Assembly (NCBI GenBank): GCA_031408575.1
Contig: JANNWS010000117.1
Span: 1-29,203 of the forward strand
DNA length: 29,203 nt
Reading direction: 5' to 3'
Source: Aliitabrizicola sp031408575
GTDB lineage: Bacteria > Pseudomonadota > Alphaproteobacteria > Rhodobacterales > Rhodobacteraceae
The translations under genes and the position numbers were made by a program. The notes beneath the pieces were generated by a model. It searched no databases, had not been told where the DNA came from, and saw only the letters and a list, made by a program, of their open reading frames with translations. Numbering within the stretch: position 1 is the first letter of the stretch; each line of letters begins with the position of its first letter. Positions 7,698 through 16,402 of this stretch are shown here, in pieces.

Positions 7698-8575
7698 AAG
7701 TGGCCCCGATGCTGGCGCGCGATCCGGCCCCTAGCCGGGTGGCCTACCGGATGCACCGGCTGTGGCTGACCCCGGTGTTCCGGGCCTTGCTACGGATCGG
7801 GCTGCCGACCTTCGTGTTGACGTTCAGCCTTGGACTTTACCTGCAGGACGACACCCGCCGCGCCGGCATCTCGGCCGCCTGGGCCGGGGCCTGGGACGCG
7901 GTGGAAGAGCGGCCGGAATTCAAGGTGAACCTGCTGGCCATCGACGGCGCGTCGCCGGCACTCGCCGAGGCGATCCGCGCGAAACTGGCGCTGAAATTTC
8001 CGCTGTCGTCTTTCGAGATCGACATGGAAGCGGTCAGCGCCAAAATCGAAGAACTGGACGCTGTGGCGCGGGCCGAGTTGCGGGTGCGGGTTGGCGGGGT
8101 GTTGCAGGTCACTATCGTGGAGCGGTTGCCGGTGGTAATCTGGCGCACCGCACAGGAGTTGTCGCTGCTGGACAACGAAGGACGGCGCGTGGCGCGGATC
8201 TTCGGGCGTACCGATCGCAGCGATCTGCCACTGCTGGCCGGCGAGGGTGCCAACATGGCGGTGCCCGAAGCGCTGGAGATTCTGGCGGCGGCCGAGCCGA
8301 TTACTGATCGCTTGCGCGGTCTGGTGCGCGTCGGCGAGCGGCGCTGGGATCTGGTGCTGGACCGCAATCAGCGCATTTTGCTGCCCGAAGTCGGTCCGGT
8401 GCGCGCACTGGAGCGGGTGATGGCGCTGGACAAAGCGGAAGATCTGCTCAAACGCGACGTGGTGGCGGTTGATCTGCGGAACGAAAACCGCCCCGTGCTG
8501 CGACTGGCACGCGATGCGCTGGGGGTAATGCGCGCGTCGCAGGGAATTGTTGATACCGGAGCGAATGATTTATGA
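7685..8575 (+). CDS. ftsQ: Cell division protein FtsQ
   Basis: A bitopic divisome protein that links the cytoplasmic ring to the FtsB/FtsL/FtsWI complex. The 296-residue protein has a basic cytoplasmic tail (1-33), one membrane segment (about 35-53, LLRIGLPTFVLTFSLGLYL) and a periplasmic POTRA domain starting near FKVNLLAIDGA, then the FtsQ beta-domain with VRVGGVLQVTIVERLPV and LLDNEGRRV. ATG 7685 is preferred over the in-frame GTG 7658 because a perfect GGAGG (7673-7677) sits 7 nt before it. The stop overlaps ftsA by 4 nt. Confidence 0.95.
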   Translation: MQSLKVAPMLARDPAPSRVAYRMHRLWLTPVFRALLRIGLPTFVLTFSLGLYLQDDTRRAGISAAWAGAWDAVEERPEFKVNLLAIDGASPALAEAIRAKLALKFPLSSFEIDMEAVSAKIEELDAVARAELRVRVGGVLQVTIVERLPVVIWRTAQELSLLDNEGRRVARIFGRTDRSDLPLLAGEGANMAVPEALEILAAAEPITDRLRGLVRVGERRWDLVLDRNQRILLPEVGPVRALERVMALDKAEDLLKRDVVAVDLRNENRPVLRLARDALGVMRASQGIVDTGANDL

Positions 8576-9906
8576 CTGATCTTTACCACTCGCAGCGTCT
8601 GATGCGGAACATGCGACGCGCGGCGATGCAACGCGGTGTCATCGCCATTCTGGATGTCGGCACGTCCAAGATCGCCTGCCTGATCCTGCGCCTTGACGGG
8701 CCCGAGCGGTTGCGCGAGGCGGATGGCGTGGGGCCGATGGCGGGGCAATCCAGCTTTCGCGTGATCGGGGCGGCGACCACCCGTTCGCGCGGGGTGCGGT
8801 TTGGTGAAATCAGCGTGATGAACGAGACGGAGCGGGCGATCCGCACCGCCGTGCAGGCCGCACAGAAGATGGCGAATGTGCGGGTCGATCATGCGATCGT
8901 GTGCTTCTCCGGGGCCGAGCCGCGCAGCTACGGGTTGGCGGGCGAATGGGATCTGCAGGATTCCGTCGTGACCGAACAGGATGTGGCGCGTGTTCTGTCG
9001 GCCTGTGATGTCCCGAACATCGGCGAGGCGCGCGAGGTGCTGCACGCGCAGCCGGTGAATTTCGCGCTGGATCACCGCACCGGGCTGGCCGATCCGCGCG
9101 GGCAGATCGGCAACCGCCTTGCCTGCGACATGCATCTTCTGTCAGCCGATGGGGCGGTGATCCAGAACCTTCTCTTCTGCATCAAGCGCTGCGATCTGGA
9201 ACTGGCGGGGATTGCATCATCGGCCTATGTGGCGGGCATTGCCTCGCTGGTGGAGGATGAGCAGGAACTGGGTGCGGCCTGTATCGACATGGGTGGCGGA
9301 TCGACGGGCATCTCAATCTTCATCAAGAAGCACATGATCTATGCCGATGCGGTCAGGATGGGCGGGGATCATGTGACCTCGGATATCTCGAAGGGGTTGC
9401 AGGTGCCGGTGGCCACCGCCGAGCGGATCAAGACCCGGCACGGCGGGGTGCATGCGACCGGCATGGACGACCGCGAGATGATCGAGATGGGCGGGGATTC
9501 GGGCGATTGGGAAAAGGATCGCCGGTCCGTCAGTCGGACCGAACTGATCGGTATCATGCGGCCCAGGGTCGAGGAAATTCTGGAAGAGGTGCGGACGCGG
9601 CTGGACGGGGCCGGGTTCGACCATCTGCCAAGTCAGCAGATCGTGCTGACGGGCGGGGCCAGCCAGATACCGGGGCTGGACGGGTTGGCGGCGCGAATCC
9701 TGGGCCAACGGGTGCGCCTTGGGCGGCCGCTCCGGGTGCAGGGGTTGCCCCAGGTCACGACCGGACCGGCGTTTGCCGCAGCCGTAGGGTTGTGTCTGTT
9801 CGCGGCGCACCCGCAGGACGAGTGGTGGGACTTTGATATCCCGACCGAACGCATCCCCGCACGGTCGCTGAAACGGGCCATGAGATGGTTCAAGGACAAC
9901 TGGTAA
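8572..9906 (+). CDS. ftsA: Cell division protein FtsA
   Basis: An actin-like ATPase that tethers FtsZ filaments to the membrane and recruits later division proteins. The 444 residues show the phosphate-1 motif AILDVGTSKIACLI (about residues 25-38), the FtsA-specific 1C domain, the phosphate-2 motif IDMGGGSTGISIF, and VLTGGASQIPGL, the adenosine motif. The C-terminus ends in an amphipathic helix (SLKRAMRWFKDNW), the usual membrane-targeting sequence. The N-terminal extension before AILDVG (about 24 residues) is slightly long, as in other alphaproteobacteria. ATG 8572 overlaps the ftsQ stop. Confidence 0.95.
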   Translation: MTDLYHSQRLMRNMRRAAMQRGVIAILDVGTSKIACLILRLDGPERLREADGVGPMAGQSSFRVIGAATTRSRGVRFGEISVMNETERAIRTAVQAAQKMANVRVDHAIVCFSGAEPRSYGLAGEWDLQDSVVTEQDVARVLSACDVPNIGEAREVLHAQPVNFALDHRTGLADPRGQIGNRLACDMHLLSADGAVIQNLLFCIKRCDLELAGIASSAYVAGIASLVEDEQELGAACIDMGGGSTGISIFIKKHMIYADAVRMGGDHVTSDISKGLQVPVATAERIKTRHGGVHATGMDDREMIEMGGDSGDWEKDRRSVSRTELIGIMRPRVEEILEEVRTRLDGAGFDHLPSQQIVLTGGASQIPGLDGLAARILGQRVRLGRPLRVQGLPQVTTGPAFAAAVGLCLFAAHPQDEWWDFDIPTERIPARSLKRAMRWFKDNW

Positions 9907-10113
9907 CCGCAAGATCGTGGGTCGGCGGCGAAATACCGCTGAATTTTGACCACAATTGCCTATATTTTGTGGGCAATAGGCGTTTTTTTCGTGACCTGCG
10001 GCCCCGCTGTGGATAGAATTGCGGATAATCTGGGGATAACCCACCTTAGGCGCGGGCAGATGCGCCTTTGACGACTGCGCGGCCGGGGCAACAAAAAAGT
10101 AGGCGGATTGGCG
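9907..10113 (+). promoter_or_regulatory. ftsA-ftsZ intergenic leader with three DnaA-box-like repeats
   Basis: This 207-bp gap is the first long break after murC. It holds three tandem 9-mers: TGTGGATAG (10008-10016), TGCGGATAA (10020-10028) and TGGGGATAA (10031-10039). Each is one mismatch from TGTGGATAA, the complement of the consensus DnaA box TTATCCACA, and they repeat at 12 and 11 nt, close to one helical turn. Upstream, a weak stem ATTGCC/GGCAAT (9955-9960 with 9972-9977) precedes seven T's (9983-9989). DnaA regulation of ftsZ is known in Caulobacter; here it is inferred only. No convincing sigma-70 promoter is seen by eye. Confidence 0.5.
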
Positions 10114-11706
10114 ATGACATTGAACTTTGTGATGAATACCGAACGGGAAGAGCTGAAGCCCCGGATCACGGTCTTTGGTGTCGGTGGTGCGGGCGGCAAT
10201 GCCGTCAACAACATGATCGACAAGAACCTTGAAGGGGTCGAATTTGTCGTCGCCAATACCGATGCGCAGGCGCTGATGCAAAGCCGCGCCAACGCTGTGA
10301 TCCAGATGGGCGTGCGCGTGACCGAAGGACTAGGCGCGGGGGCGCGGCCAACTGTAGGGGCGGCGGCGGCCGAGGAATCGATCGAGCAGATCGTGGATCA
10401 TCTGGCGGGGGCGCATATGTGCTTTATCACCGCCGGCATGGGCGGCGGCACCGGCACCGGTGCGGCCCCGATCATCGCACAGGCCGCGCGTGAATTGGGC
10501 GTGCTGACCGTCGGCGTCGTCACCAAGCCGTTCCAGTTCGAGGGCGCCAAGCGGATGCGCCAGGCCGATGAGGGCATCGAGGCGCTGCAGAAGGTCGTCG
10601 ATACGCTGATCATCATTCCGAACCAGAACCTGTTCCGTCTGGCCAATGAAAAGACCACCTTCACCGAAGCATTCGCGCTTGCCGACGATGTGCTTTATCA
10701 GGGCGTCAAGGGCGTGACCGACCTGATGGTGCGCCCCGGCCTGATCAACCTCGACTTTGCTGATGTGCGCGCAGTCATGGACGAGATGGGCAAGGCCATG
10801 ATGGGAACCGGCGAGGCGCGTGGCGAAGACCGGGCGGTTCAGGCCGCCGAAAAGGCAATCGCCAACCCGCTGCTGGACGAAATCAGCCTGCATGGCGCCA
10901 AGGGCGTTCTGATCAATATCACCGGCGGCTACGATCTGACGCTGTTCGAGTTGGACGAAGCGGCGAATATCATCCGCGAAAAGGTCGATCCGGACGCGAA
11001 CATCATCGTCGGGTCCACTCTGGATACCAGCATGGAGGGTGCCATCCGCGTTTCGGTTGTCGCCACCGGCATTGATGCGACTGCCGCCAGCCGTGCCGAT
11101 GCGCCGGTGGCCCGCCGGTCAATGGCGGCCCCTCTGCCGCCGGTCCAGCCCGCCTATGTCGCCCCGGAGGCACGCATCCAACTGCGCGACCCCGAGCCTG
11201 TGATGGAAGAACCGACCCTGTTCGAAGGGCTGGACGACGAACCGCCCGGCGAGTTTTTTGACGAAGCGGCAAGCGATGAAGTGCCCCCGCCCGCTTACCG
11301 CCCGCAGCAACCCGCGCCACAGCCGCGCGCGTCTGCCCCAGCCCCGCTGGACGAGGATGCGGCCGCATTTGTAGCCCCCCGCGCGCGACAGATCGGCCAG
11401 CCTTCGCCCGAGGCGATGGCCCGCTTGCAGGCCGCCGCCAGCAAAGTGCCGATGCGCGCGCCGCCCGCCTCCGCGATGCCGGCCCGGCCCGCTGCCGCAG
11501 CACCTGCCCCGCGTCCCGCCGAAAAGCCGCGCTTCGGGATCGGATCACTGATCAACCGCATGTCGGGCCATTCCGAACCCACGCCCGAACGCGGCGCCAT
11601 CGCCCGGCAGCAACCGCCTGTCACCGGCTATGACGACGAGGTTGAACTGACCGCAGACGAGGAGCGGATCGAGATCCCCGCCTTCCTGCGGCGTCAAGCG
11701 AACTGA
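10114..11706 (+). CDS. ftsZ: Cell division protein FtsZ
   Basis: A tubulin-like GTPase that forms the Z ring. The 530 residues comprise the GTPase core (FGVGGAGGNAVNNMI; VANTDAQAL; the signature GGGTGTGAAP from residue 110; the T7 loop NLDFADVRAVM), a long disordered linker rich in Pro, Ala and charged residues (about 330-510), and the conserved C-terminal peptide IEIPAFLRRQAN that binds FtsA. The long linker is typical of Rhodobacteraceae and explains the size above the roughly 380 residues of E. coli. ATG 10114 is chosen; a TTG two codons upstream is possible but unnecessary. A strong terminator follows, so lpxC is transcribed separately. Confidence 0.97.
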   Translation: MTLNFVMNTEREELKPRITVFGVGGAGGNAVNNMIDKNLEGVEFVVANTDAQALMQSRANAVIQMGVRVTEGLGAGARPTVGAAAAEESIEQIVDHLAGAHMCFITAGMGGGTGTGAAPIIAQAARELGVLTVGVVTKPFQFEGAKRMRQADEGIEALQKVVDTLIIIPNQNLFRLANEKTTFTEAFALADDVLYQGVKGVTDLMVRPGLINLDFADVRAVMDEMGKAMMGTGEARGEDRAVQAAEKAIANPLLDEISLHGAKGVLINITGGYDLTLFELDEAANIIREKVDPDANIIVGSTLDTSMEGAIRVSVVATGIDATAASRADAPVARRSMAAPLPPVQPAYVAPEARIQLRDPEPVMEEPTLFEGLDDEPPGEFFDEAASDEVPPPAYRPQQPAPQPRASAPAPLDEDAAAFVAPRARQIGQPSPEAMARLQAAASKVPMRAPPASAMPARPAAAAPAPRPAEKPRFGIGSLINRMSGHSEPTPERGAIARQQPPVTGYDDEVELTADEERIEIPAFLRRQAN

Positions 11707-11738
11707 TCAAACCGAATCTGCGGTAACAATATGTTTGC

Positions 11739-11764
11739 AAAGGCCCGCAATCGCGGGCCTTTTT
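11739..11764 (+). terminator. Rho-independent terminator of ftsZ
   Basis: A perfect stem AAAGGCCCGC/GCGGGCCTTT (11739-11748 with 11753-11762) with tetraloop AATC runs into T's up to 11764, 33 nt after the ftsZ stop. This is the cleanest forward-strand terminator in the window and closes the cluster's ftsZ transcript. Confidence 0.9.
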
Positions 11765-11850
11765 GATATATAGCTCAATGCTTTGCAGAGGTGGGGGCGG
11801 ATTCACGCCAGCCCTGTCGGATGGTGTTACAGGCCGTCACAAAGAGTGAA

Positions 11851-11878
11851 TTGTGATGATCGCGTGGCACGCTTAGCT
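11851..11878 (+). promoter_or_regulatory. Candidate lpxC promoter
   Basis: TTGTGA (11851-11856), a 16-nt spacer and TTAGCT (11873-11878) form a plausible but imperfect sigma-70 pair about 50 nt upstream of the lpxC start. A promoter is needed here because a terminator separates ftsZ from lpxC. Confidence 0.3.
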
Positions 11879-11929
11879 GACATCGACGAATAAGACGCAG
11901 AATTTCTGTGCAGATGCTTAGGGAATGCC

Positions 11930-12850
11930 GTGCAACATACGCTTAAATCCCCGGTGACATTTACGGGTATCGGCCTTCACTCGGGGGCCGTTGTGCGCAT
12001 GGTTGTGAATCCGGCCTCTGCCGACTACGGAATCTGGTTCCGGCGCACTGACATTGCGCTGGGCGATGTGATGATCCCGGCGCGTTGGGATGCGGTGATT
12101 GCGTCACGGCTCTGCACGCTGATCGGCAACGCGGCGGGAGCCACCGTTTCGACGATTGAGCATGTTATGGCCGCACTTGCGGGATGCGGCATCCACAACG
12201 CCTTGATCGAAATCAATGGGCCGGAAGTGCCGATACTGGATGGCAGCGCCGAGCAGTTCGTGAAGGCATTTCTTGGCCGCGGATTGCGCGAGCAATCCAC
12301 CCCGGTGCGCGCGATCCGAATCCTTTCGGCGATCGAAGTGCGCGACGGCGATGCGATTGCACGGCTGGAGCCGTCGGAGATGCTGGAAATCGACTTTCGG
12401 ATTGATTTTGCGGATTCAGCGATCGGACGGCAGGAAAAATTGCTGAGCATGGCGAATGGCGCTTTTGTGCGCGAGTTGTGCGACAGCCGTACTTTCTGCC
12501 GTCAGCAAGACGTAGATGACATGCGCGCGCGGGGGCTGGCGCTGGGCGGCACGCTGGACAATGCGGTAGTGGTCGAAGGCGATCAGGTGCTTAACCCAGG
12601 TGGGTTGCGCCACCACGATGAGCCGGTGCGCCACAAGATGCTGGATGCGTTGGGTGATCTGGCCCTTGCGGGCGGGCCGATCCTGGGGCGCTACACCGGC
12701 ATCCGTGCGGGTCACGCATTGACCAACGGGTTGTTGCATGCACTTTTTGCCCGGTCTGATGTGTGGAAGATGGAGGATTGCGGCATTCTGGCGGGGCGAA
12801 AGCTGCCCGGTGCCGGCGTGGTGCAGGCTGATCTTCCGACCCGCAACTGA
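11930..12850 (+). CDS. lpxC: UDP-3-O-acyl-N-acetylglucosamine deacetylase LpxC
   Basis: A zinc enzyme that removes the acetyl group from UDP-3-O-acyl-GlcNAc, the committed step of lipid A synthesis. The 306-residue protein has the two-repeat LpxC fold: TFTGIGLHSG at the start, the zinc ligand H78 in EHVMAALAGCGIHNA, GPEVPILDGSA, the other zinc ligands in HKMLDALGDLALAG (H235, D239) and the catalytic His in AGHALTNGLLHALF. The GTG start has AGGGA 5 nt upstream; the ATG at 11925 is in another frame. The ftsZ-lpxC order is common to proteobacteria. Confidence 0.96.
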   Translation: MQHTLKSPVTFTGIGLHSGAVVRMVVNPASADYGIWFRRTDIALGDVMIPARWDAVIASRLCTLIGNAAGATVSTIEHVMAALAGCGIHNALIEINGPEVPILDGSAEQFVKAFLGRGLREQSTPVRAIRILSAIEVRDGDAIARLEPSEMLEIDFRIDFADSAIGRQEKLLSMANGAFVRELCDSRTFCRQQDVDDMRARGLALGGTLDNAVVVEGDQVLNPGGLRHHDEPVRHKMLDALGDLALAGGPILGRYTGIRAGHALTNGLLHALFARSDVWKMEDCGILAGRKLPGAGVVQADLPTRN

Positions 12851-12982
12851 CACCCTGCTCAAACGTGGTGTGGTTGACCGAATGGCGTTTTGCGCCCCCC
12901 ATTTTTCTATGCTAGGACACGGATCAACAAGGCCGGAACGCAAGGTGTGACCGGCAAGACGGATCGGTTGAGGTGGTCGTAG

Positions 12983-13837
12983 ATGACAGGCGGGAATACC
13001 GGGGTGCGCTGGGTTGGCACGGGTCTGCTTGTTCTGTTGCTGACGGGATGCGGTGACGGTGGCTGGTTTGGCGGCACCAAAGAGCCACCGCTGGAAAACT
13101 TTACCCCCGAAGAGATCTACAAGCGCGGCGAGTTCGAACTTGAGGCGCAGGCCAAGCCCGACGATGCGATCCGCTATTTCTCGGAGGTTGAGCGGCTTTA
13201 TCCGTATTCCGAATGGGCCAAGCGGGCGCTGATCATGCAGGCCTTCGCCAATCACGAGGCTGGCAATTACGAAGAGGCACGCGCGGCGGCGCAGCGATAC
13301 CTCGATTTCTATCCGGGCGACGAGGACGGGCCTTACGCGCAGTATCTGCTAGCATTGTCGTATTACGACCAGATTGACGAGGTCGGACGCGATCAGGGCC
13401 TGACCTTTCAGGCGTTGCAGGGGATGCGCGACGTCATCGAATCTTATCCTGACAGCGACTATGCGCGGTCGGCGATGCTGAAGTTCGATCTGGCCTTTGA
13501 CCATCTGGCGGCGAAGGAAATGGAGATCGGGCGCTATTATCTGAAGCGCGGGCATTACACTGCCGCGATCAACCGCTTTCGCGTCGTGGTCGAGCAGTTT
13601 CAGACCACAAGCCATACCGCCGAGGCCCTGCTGCGGCTGGTGGAATGCTATCTGGCGCTTGGATTTACCGCTGAGGCACAAACGGCCGGGGCCATTCTGG
13701 GCTTCAACTATCAGTCAAGCCCGTTCTACGACGACAGCTACCGTCTGTTGACCGGCCAGGGGCTAAGCCCCGAGGCGAGTGGAACCGGGTGGCTGAGTGA
13801 TGTCTATCGCCAGGTGGTCCGCGGCGAGTGGCTGTAG
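12983..13837 (+). CDS. bamD: Outer membrane protein assembly factor BamD (lipoprotein)
   Basis: The essential lipoprotein of the BAM complex, which inserts beta-barrel proteins into the outer membrane. The 284 residues begin with a short lipoprotein signal ending in the lipobox LTGC (Cys23), followed by TPR-like helices: EEIYKRGEFELE, AIRYFSEVERLYPYSEWA, AQRYLDFYPGDEDGPYAQYLLALSYYDQI, VIESYPDSDYA and YLKRGHYTAAINRFRVV. The YPYSEWA and YPDSDYA repeats are typical of BamD (formerly ComL). It lies 132 nt after lpxC and just before recN, as in many alphaproteobacteria. Confidence 0.94.
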   Translation: MTGGNTGVRWVGTGLLVLLLTGCGDGGWFGGTKEPPLENFTPEEIYKRGEFELEAQAKPDDAIRYFSEVERLYPYSEWAKRALIMQAFANHEAGNYEEARAAAQRYLDFYPGDEDGPYAQYLLALSYYDQIDEVGRDQGLTFQALQGMRDVIESYPDSDYARSAMLKFDLAFDHLAAKEMEIGRYYLKRGHYTAAINRFRVVVEQFQTTSHTAEALLRLVECYLALGFTAEAQTAGAILGFNYQSSPFYDDSYRLLTGQGLSPEASGTGWLSDVYRQVVRGEWL

Positions 13838-13854
13838 GCGGCGGGGGCAAGGGA

Positions 13855-15498
13855 ATGCTCCGCGGTCTGGACATCCGCGACATGCTGATCATCGACCGGC
13901 TGAGCCTTGAGTTCGCGCCGGGTCTGAACGTGCTGACAGGCGAAACGGGGGCGGGCAAGTCCATTCTGCTGGACGCGCTTGGCTTTGTGCTTGGCTGGCG
14001 CGGGCGGGCGGAACTGGTGCGCAACGGGGCTGCACAGGGCGAGGTGACGGCGGTGTTCGGCCTTGGGGTTGATCATCCCGCGCGCGCGGTTCTGGCCGAG
14101 GCCGGAATCGAGGCCGAGGATGATGTGATCCTGCGCCGGATCAACACCGCCGACGGACGCAAGACCGCCTGGATCAACGACCGTCGCGTCAGCGGCGAAG
14201 TGCTGCGGGCGCTGTCGGATACATTGGTGGAATTGCATGGCCAGCAGGATGACCGGGGGCTTTTGAACCCGCGCGGGCATCGGCAGGTGCTCGATGCGTT
14301 TGCGGCACTGGACCTTGCGGGATTGCGCGCGGCCTGGACTGCGGCGGCGGCGGGACGACGGCGGCTGGCCGAGGCGGAGGCCGCGATTGCAGCCGTGCGG
14401 GCCGAGGAGGATTATCTTCGCCATGCGGTGGCCGAGCTGGACAAGCTGAACCCGCAGTCGGGTGAGGAGGGCTTGCTTGATGCCCGCCGCCGCATGATGC
14501 AGGGGGCCGAAAAGATCAGGGCGGATATCGTCCGGGCGCATGGCGCGCTGTCGGATCAGGGGGCGGAGCGGCTGCTGGACGATGCCCGACGCTGGCTGGA
14601 AGGGGCGGCGGGCCGGGCGGAGGGCCAGCTTGATGCAGCACTTGCTGCATTGGCGCGCGCCATGACGGAACTGGGCGAGGCGCAGGCCGGTGTCGAGGAT
14701 GCGCTGCGGGGGCTGGACTTCAACCCGGCAGAGCTTGAGGCGATCGAAGAGCGGTTGTTCGCAATCCGGGCGCTTGCGCGCAAGCATGGCGTGCTGCCGG
14801 ATGATCTGGGGGCTTTTGCCGACGGGCTGCGGGGGCGGTTGGCCGCGCTGGATGGCGGTGCGCGGAATCTTGGCGTTCTGGCGGGCGCGCTGGCTGGGGC
14901 CGAGGCGGTCTATCAGACCGCAGCTCAGGCTGCGACCGACACGCGGCGGGCGGCGGCGCTGCGGCTGGACACCGCGATGGCCGCCGAACTTGCCCCGCTG
15001 AAGATGGAACGGGCAGTGTTTGCAACCGAAGTGACGGCGGGCGAAGCGGGGCCGGAGGGGCGCGATCTGGTGACCTTTGCCGTTGCCACCAACCCCGGTG
15101 CGCCCGCCGGGCCGCTGAACCGCATCGCGTCAGGCGGAGAACTATCGCGGTTCCTGCTGGCGCTGAAAGTGTGCCTGACCAAGGGGAACACCGGCCTGAC
15201 CCTGATCTTCGACGAGATCGACCGGGGCGTGGGCGGGGCCACCGCCGATGCGGTGGGGCGCCGGTTGCAGGCACTGGCGGCCGAGGCGCAGGTACTGGTC
15301 GTGACGCATTCGCCGCAGGTCGCGGCGTTGGGCGCGCATCACTGGCGAGTGGAGAAACAGGTGTCGGGCGGCATGACGACCTCTACCGTGACGCCGCTGA
15401 TCCCGGCCGAGCGGGTGGACGAGATTGCGCGGATGCTGGCGGGTGACACCGTGACCGACGCCGCCCGGCAGGCCGCTCGGGTGTTGCTGGCGGGGTAG
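13855..15498 (+). CDS. recN: DNA repair protein RecN (SMC-like ATPase)
   Basis: An SMC-like ATPase used in double-strand break repair. The 547 residues show the Walker A motif GETGAGKS (29-36) in the N-terminal head, ELHGQQDDRGLLNPRGH, two coiled-coil arms (about 155-370, Ala/Glu/Arg-rich), the signature IASGGELSRFLLALK, Walker B LIFDEIDRGVGG and the H-loop VVTHSPQVAALGAHHWRVEK. ATG 13855 has a GGGGG stretch 7 nt upstream; the in-frame GTG at 13828 overlaps bamD and is less likely. It sits 17 nt after bamD, so the two are probably cotranscribed. Confidence 0.95.
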   Translation: MLRGLDIRDMLIIDRLSLEFAPGLNVLTGETGAGKSILLDALGFVLGWRGRAELVRNGAAQGEVTAVFGLGVDHPARAVLAEAGIEAEDDVILRRINTADGRKTAWINDRRVSGEVLRALSDTLVELHGQQDDRGLLNPRGHRQVLDAFAALDLAGLRAAWTAAAAGRRRLAEAEAAIAAVRAEEDYLRHAVAELDKLNPQSGEEGLLDARRRMMQGAEKIRADIVRAHGALSDQGAERLLDDARRWLEGAAGRAEGQLDAALAALARAMTELGEAQAGVEDALRGLDFNPAELEAIEERLFAIRALARKHGVLPDDLGAFADGLRGRLAALDGGARNLGVLAGALAGAEAVYQTAAQAATDTRRAAALRLDTAMAAELAPLKMERAVFATEVTAGEAGPEGRDLVTFAVATNPGAPAGPLNRIASGGELSRFLLALKVCLTKGNTGLTLIFDEIDRGVGGATADAVGRRLQALAAEAQVLVVTHSPQVAALGAHHWRVEKQVSGGMTTSTVTPLIPAERVDEIARMLAGDTVTDAARQAARVLLAG

Positions 15499-15572
15499 GG
15501 GTCGGCGCGCTTATCAAGCCCTGACGTGCTTTCTGCGCTTTGGATCGAAGTATCATCCGCCGCGCGCGAAGA

Positions 15573-15588
15573 AAGCCCGTCCGGGCTT
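15573..15588 (-). terminator. Hairpin between the convergent recN and SnoaL-like genes
   Basis: AAGCCCG/CGGGCTT (15573-15579 with 15582-15588) with a 2-nt nominal loop. On the minus strand it is followed by a T-rich stretch (TCTTC), so it probably terminates the minus-strand transcript; it may serve both directions. Confidence 0.5.
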
Positions 15589-15604
15589 GATGAGCCGCCC
15601 CGTG

Positions 15605-15994
15605 TCAGCCCGCCAGAGCCACGAAATGCACCGTCGCCGCCTGCCAGCCATCGGCGCGGGCCAGCAGGACCGCGCTCAGCATCGCGGCCACGCGACCTGC
15701 GTCGCGCCCTTCGGCATCGACGATTCCGCTCAACACGAACCGCTGGTTCAGTACCGCAGCACCGGGGCCGATCGGGCGCAGGCGGCCCTTGCCGGTGACA
15801 AGGCGCGATTGCGCGAAGCCGCCGGCAAGCTCTGCCTCCAGTGCCTCAGCGATGCGCGCACGGCCTTCGCACCACAGGCCGGTGATGGTCAGCATGTCGC
15901 CGTCTTCGGCGCAGAGCGACGCAAGAGCCGCTGCATCGCGCTGGCCCCAGGCCACAACGAAACTGCGGGCAAAATCGTCAGGCGTGATCAGCAT
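15605..15994 (-). CDS. SnoaL-like / DUF4440-type protein
   Basis: The 129-residue protein looks like the NTF2-like SnoaL fold: an N-terminal helix pair (DDFARSFVVAWGQRDAAALASLCAEDGDM), then a curved sheet (GLWCEGRARIAEALEAEL, then RFVLSGIVDAEGRDAGRVAAMLSAVLLARADGWQAATVHFVAL). Such proteins bind small ligands or act as ketosteroid isomerase-like enzymes; the substrate here is unknown. ATG at 15994 is chosen because the frame upstream overlaps the next gene and reads as arginine-rich noise. It lies 13 nt downstream of the DUF427 gene on the same strand, so the two are probably cotranscribed. Confidence 0.75.
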   Translation of the reverse strand: MLITPDDFARSFVVAWGQRDAAALASLCAEDGDMLTITGLWCEGRARIAEALEAELAGGFAQSRLVTGKGRLRPIGPGAAVLNQRFVLSGIVDAEGRDAGRVAAMLSAVLLARADGWQAATVHFVALAG

Positions 15995-16007
15995 CCGGGT
16001 AGTCCGC

Positions 16008-16349
16008 TCACAACTGTTCGACCGTGACCTTGTCGGGATAAAAGGCAAGGTGGCCTGCGATCGCTTCCATCCCCGGTTTGGGTGTCTCGTAGGACCATGC
16101 CGCATCGGGGATCGTTCCGTTTTCGGTCACCAGCGAAAAATAGCTGGCAGCGCCCTTGTGCGGGCAGACCGAGCGGGTGGCGGAGCGGTCCATCATCGCC
16201 ATCGTGAAATCCGCGCGCGGGAAATAGATCACCGGGTTGTAGCTGCCTTCCGACAGTTCCAGCGCGTTGCGGCTTTCCCCCAGCATGGCCCCGCCGGCGC
16301 GGATTACCCAGGTGCCGCCGGATTTGCGGATGCGGATATGGTCGGCCAT
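16008..16349 (-). CDS. DUF427 domain protein
   Basis: A 113-residue single-domain protein. The DUF427 hallmarks are visible: an N-terminal strand pair (KSGGTWVIRAGGAML), VIYFPRADFTMAMM, the CPHKGAASYFSL motif (usually CPWKGxAxY), AWSYETPKP and HLAFYPDKV near the end. The family is widespread and of unknown biochemical function, with a beta-tent-like fold. An AGGGA ribosome site precedes the start. The gene lies between pepP upstream and the SnoaL-like gene downstream; nothing in the sequence links them functionally. Confidence 0.88.
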   Translation of the reverse strand: MADHIRIRKSGGTWVIRAGGAMLGESRNALELSEGSYNPVIYFPRADFTMAMMDRSATRSVCPHKGAASYFSLVTENGTIPDAAWSYETPKPGMEAIAGHLAFYPDKVTVEQL

Positions 16350-16402
16350 GATGGTTTCCCTTTTCGTTCAGCGCGCAGAGTGCGCCGGGCGGCACCGGTT
16401 TG

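Noticed and set aside
9955..9989. Hairpin plus seven T's between ftsA and ftsZ as a true terminator
   Set aside because: The stem is only six A/T-containing pairs with an 11-nt loop and a 5-nt gap before the T's; too weak to call, noted only within the leader.
12874..12913. TTGACC and TATGCT as a promoter for bamD
   Set aside because: The spacing is 28 nt, far from the usual 16-18.
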